A DNA stretch of 5,911 bases from an uncultured Steroidobacteraceae bacterium (GTDB lineage: Bacteria > Pseudomonadota > Gammaproteobacteria > Steroidobacterales > Steroidobacteraceae): contig CATPBQ010000165.1 in NCBI GenBank assembly GCA_955652795.1, positions 1-5,911 of the forward strand, read 5' to 3'. The notes beneath the pieces are model-generated. The model saw only the letters and a program-made list of their open reading frames with translations. It was not told the DNA's origin and ran no database searches. Positions 5,188 to 5,911 of this stretch are shown in pieces; position 1 is the stretch's first letter; every line of letters starts with the position of its first letter. A program made the position numbers and the translations under genes.

Positions 5188-5911
5188 TCAGAACGTCCCG
5201 GCCACGGAGAACGGGCGCCGGCCGGTGGCGTCCGGCGAGCCGAGATAGCGGATGTTGTTGACGAGCTCGGGCGCCGCGCCGGAGCGCGGCGCGACCTGCC
5301 CTTCGAGGTCGAAGCCGGGCTGACGCGTCAGGCGCAGCGAGCCCTCGACGGCGAGTGGGCCGTCGAGGTCGCGCAGCTTGCCGGTCGGTTCGCCGCTGCC
5401 TCCGGGAAAGGTCAGCACGTAGCTGCCCAGCGGGGTCGCCGTGCCGCTGCGATCTTCGAGGTCGTGCGCTTCGATGCGCCCCTGAAGCTCCGTGATGATG
5501 CCGTGCTCGATCTGCGCCAGCGCGAGATCCAGATGCGCGCTGCCATGCAGATCCGGCGGCAGCCCGGGGATGAGCGCCGGATCGAGGGGCAGGTTGGCCA
5601 CGAGATGGCGGAGCGTGACGCGCTGCCCAAGGCCGAACTCCACCTCCGCATCCAGGGTGCCTGCGCCGCGTGTAACGGTGATGTGGGCGGCGAGCTTCCC
5701 GAGGAGGAGCCGCAACGGGTGCAGCTCCCAGCTGACATCCCCCACTGGCGTGCGCTGCACGGCCAGACCGGTGCAGACTCCGCTCCAGAGCGAACCATCG
5801 ACACTGGCGCAGGAGGAGCCTTGCGCGCCCGCCAGGATGATCCAGGCGGCCGGCATGCGGGCGAGGAGAATGGCCGCAAAAGCGACCACCGCCAGCAGCG
5901 CGATCCAGATC
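5188..5911 (-). CDS. gspN: Type II secretion system protein N (GspN), N-terminus outside window
   Basis: The minus-strand frame is open to the window edge and ends at TGA (5190-5188), giving 240 visible residues of a family of roughly 250. It opens with a membrane segment (IWIALLAVVAFAAILLA) followed by MPAAWI, as in GspN inner-membrane proteins. A GTG at 5889 falls inside that segment and is not the start. Family-like features are DGSLWSG, then VSWELHPLRLLLGKL, and the C-terminal APRSGAAPEL with GRRPFSVAGTF at the very end. The rest is a periplasmic beta-rich domain. GspN is an accessory part of the type II secretion inner-membrane platform and is normally the last gene of the gsp operon, which would extend to the right. 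The gene converges on gfa with 15 bp between stops. Recognition rests on motif pattern only. Confidence 0.85.
   Translation of the reverse strand, partial: IWIALLAVVAFAAILLARMPAAWIILAGAQGSSCASVDGSLWSGVCTGLAVQRTPVGDVSWELHPLRLLLGKLAAHITVTRGAGTLDAEVEFGLGQRVTLRHLVANLPLDPALIPGLPPDLHGSAHLDLALAQIEHGIITELQGRIEAHDLEDRSGTATPLGSYVLTFPGGSGEPTGKLRDLDGPLAVEGSLRLTRQPGFDLEGQVAPRSGAAPELVNNIRYLGSPDATGRRPFSVAGTF

Noticed and set aside
5181..5198. GGACG/CGTCC inverted repeat at the gfa-gspN junction as a two-way terminator
   Set aside because: The stem is only 5 bp with an 8-nt loop and no T-run on either strand.

Overview
The window is roughly two-thirds GC by eye, with closely spaced genes and several non-ATG starts. 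It carries glutathione-dependent formaldehyde oxidation genes, a sigma-54 activator and a type II secretion GspN gene. Together these suggest a gamma- or betaproteobacterium with methanol- or alcohol-oxidising capacity; the exact lineage cannot be fixed from this sequence alone.

Layout, left to right: the 3' end of an ankyrin-repeat gene (+, 1-327); a periplasmic c-type cytochrome resembling XoxG/cytochrome c553i, the electron acceptor of lanthanide methanol dehydrogenase (+, 359-910); a 208-bp intergenic region with a near-consensus sigma-54 promoter and a cluster of palindromes (911-1118); S-(hydroxymethyl)glutathione dehydrogenase (+, 1119-2228); a 252-bp gap (2229-2480); an AcoR/BmoR-type sigma-54 enhancer-binding activator (+, 2481-4541); Gfa, the glutathione-dependent formaldehyde-activating protein (+, 4600-5172); and, converging from the right, the C-terminal part of GspN (-, 5188-5911), which marks the edge of the locus.

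How the genes fit together (inference): an alcohol dehydrogenase, probably XoxF to the left of the window, would oxidise methanol in the periplasm and pass electrons to the cytochrome. Formaldehyde entering the cytoplasm would meet glutathione, with Gfa binding or assisting, and the class III dehydrogenase would oxidise the adduct to S-formylglutathione. No S-formylglutathione hydrolase is present here. The activator between the two formaldehyde genes, plus the -24/-12 promoter before the dehydrogenase, suggest a local sigma-54 switch for this pathway. That circuit is the most interesting feature of the window.
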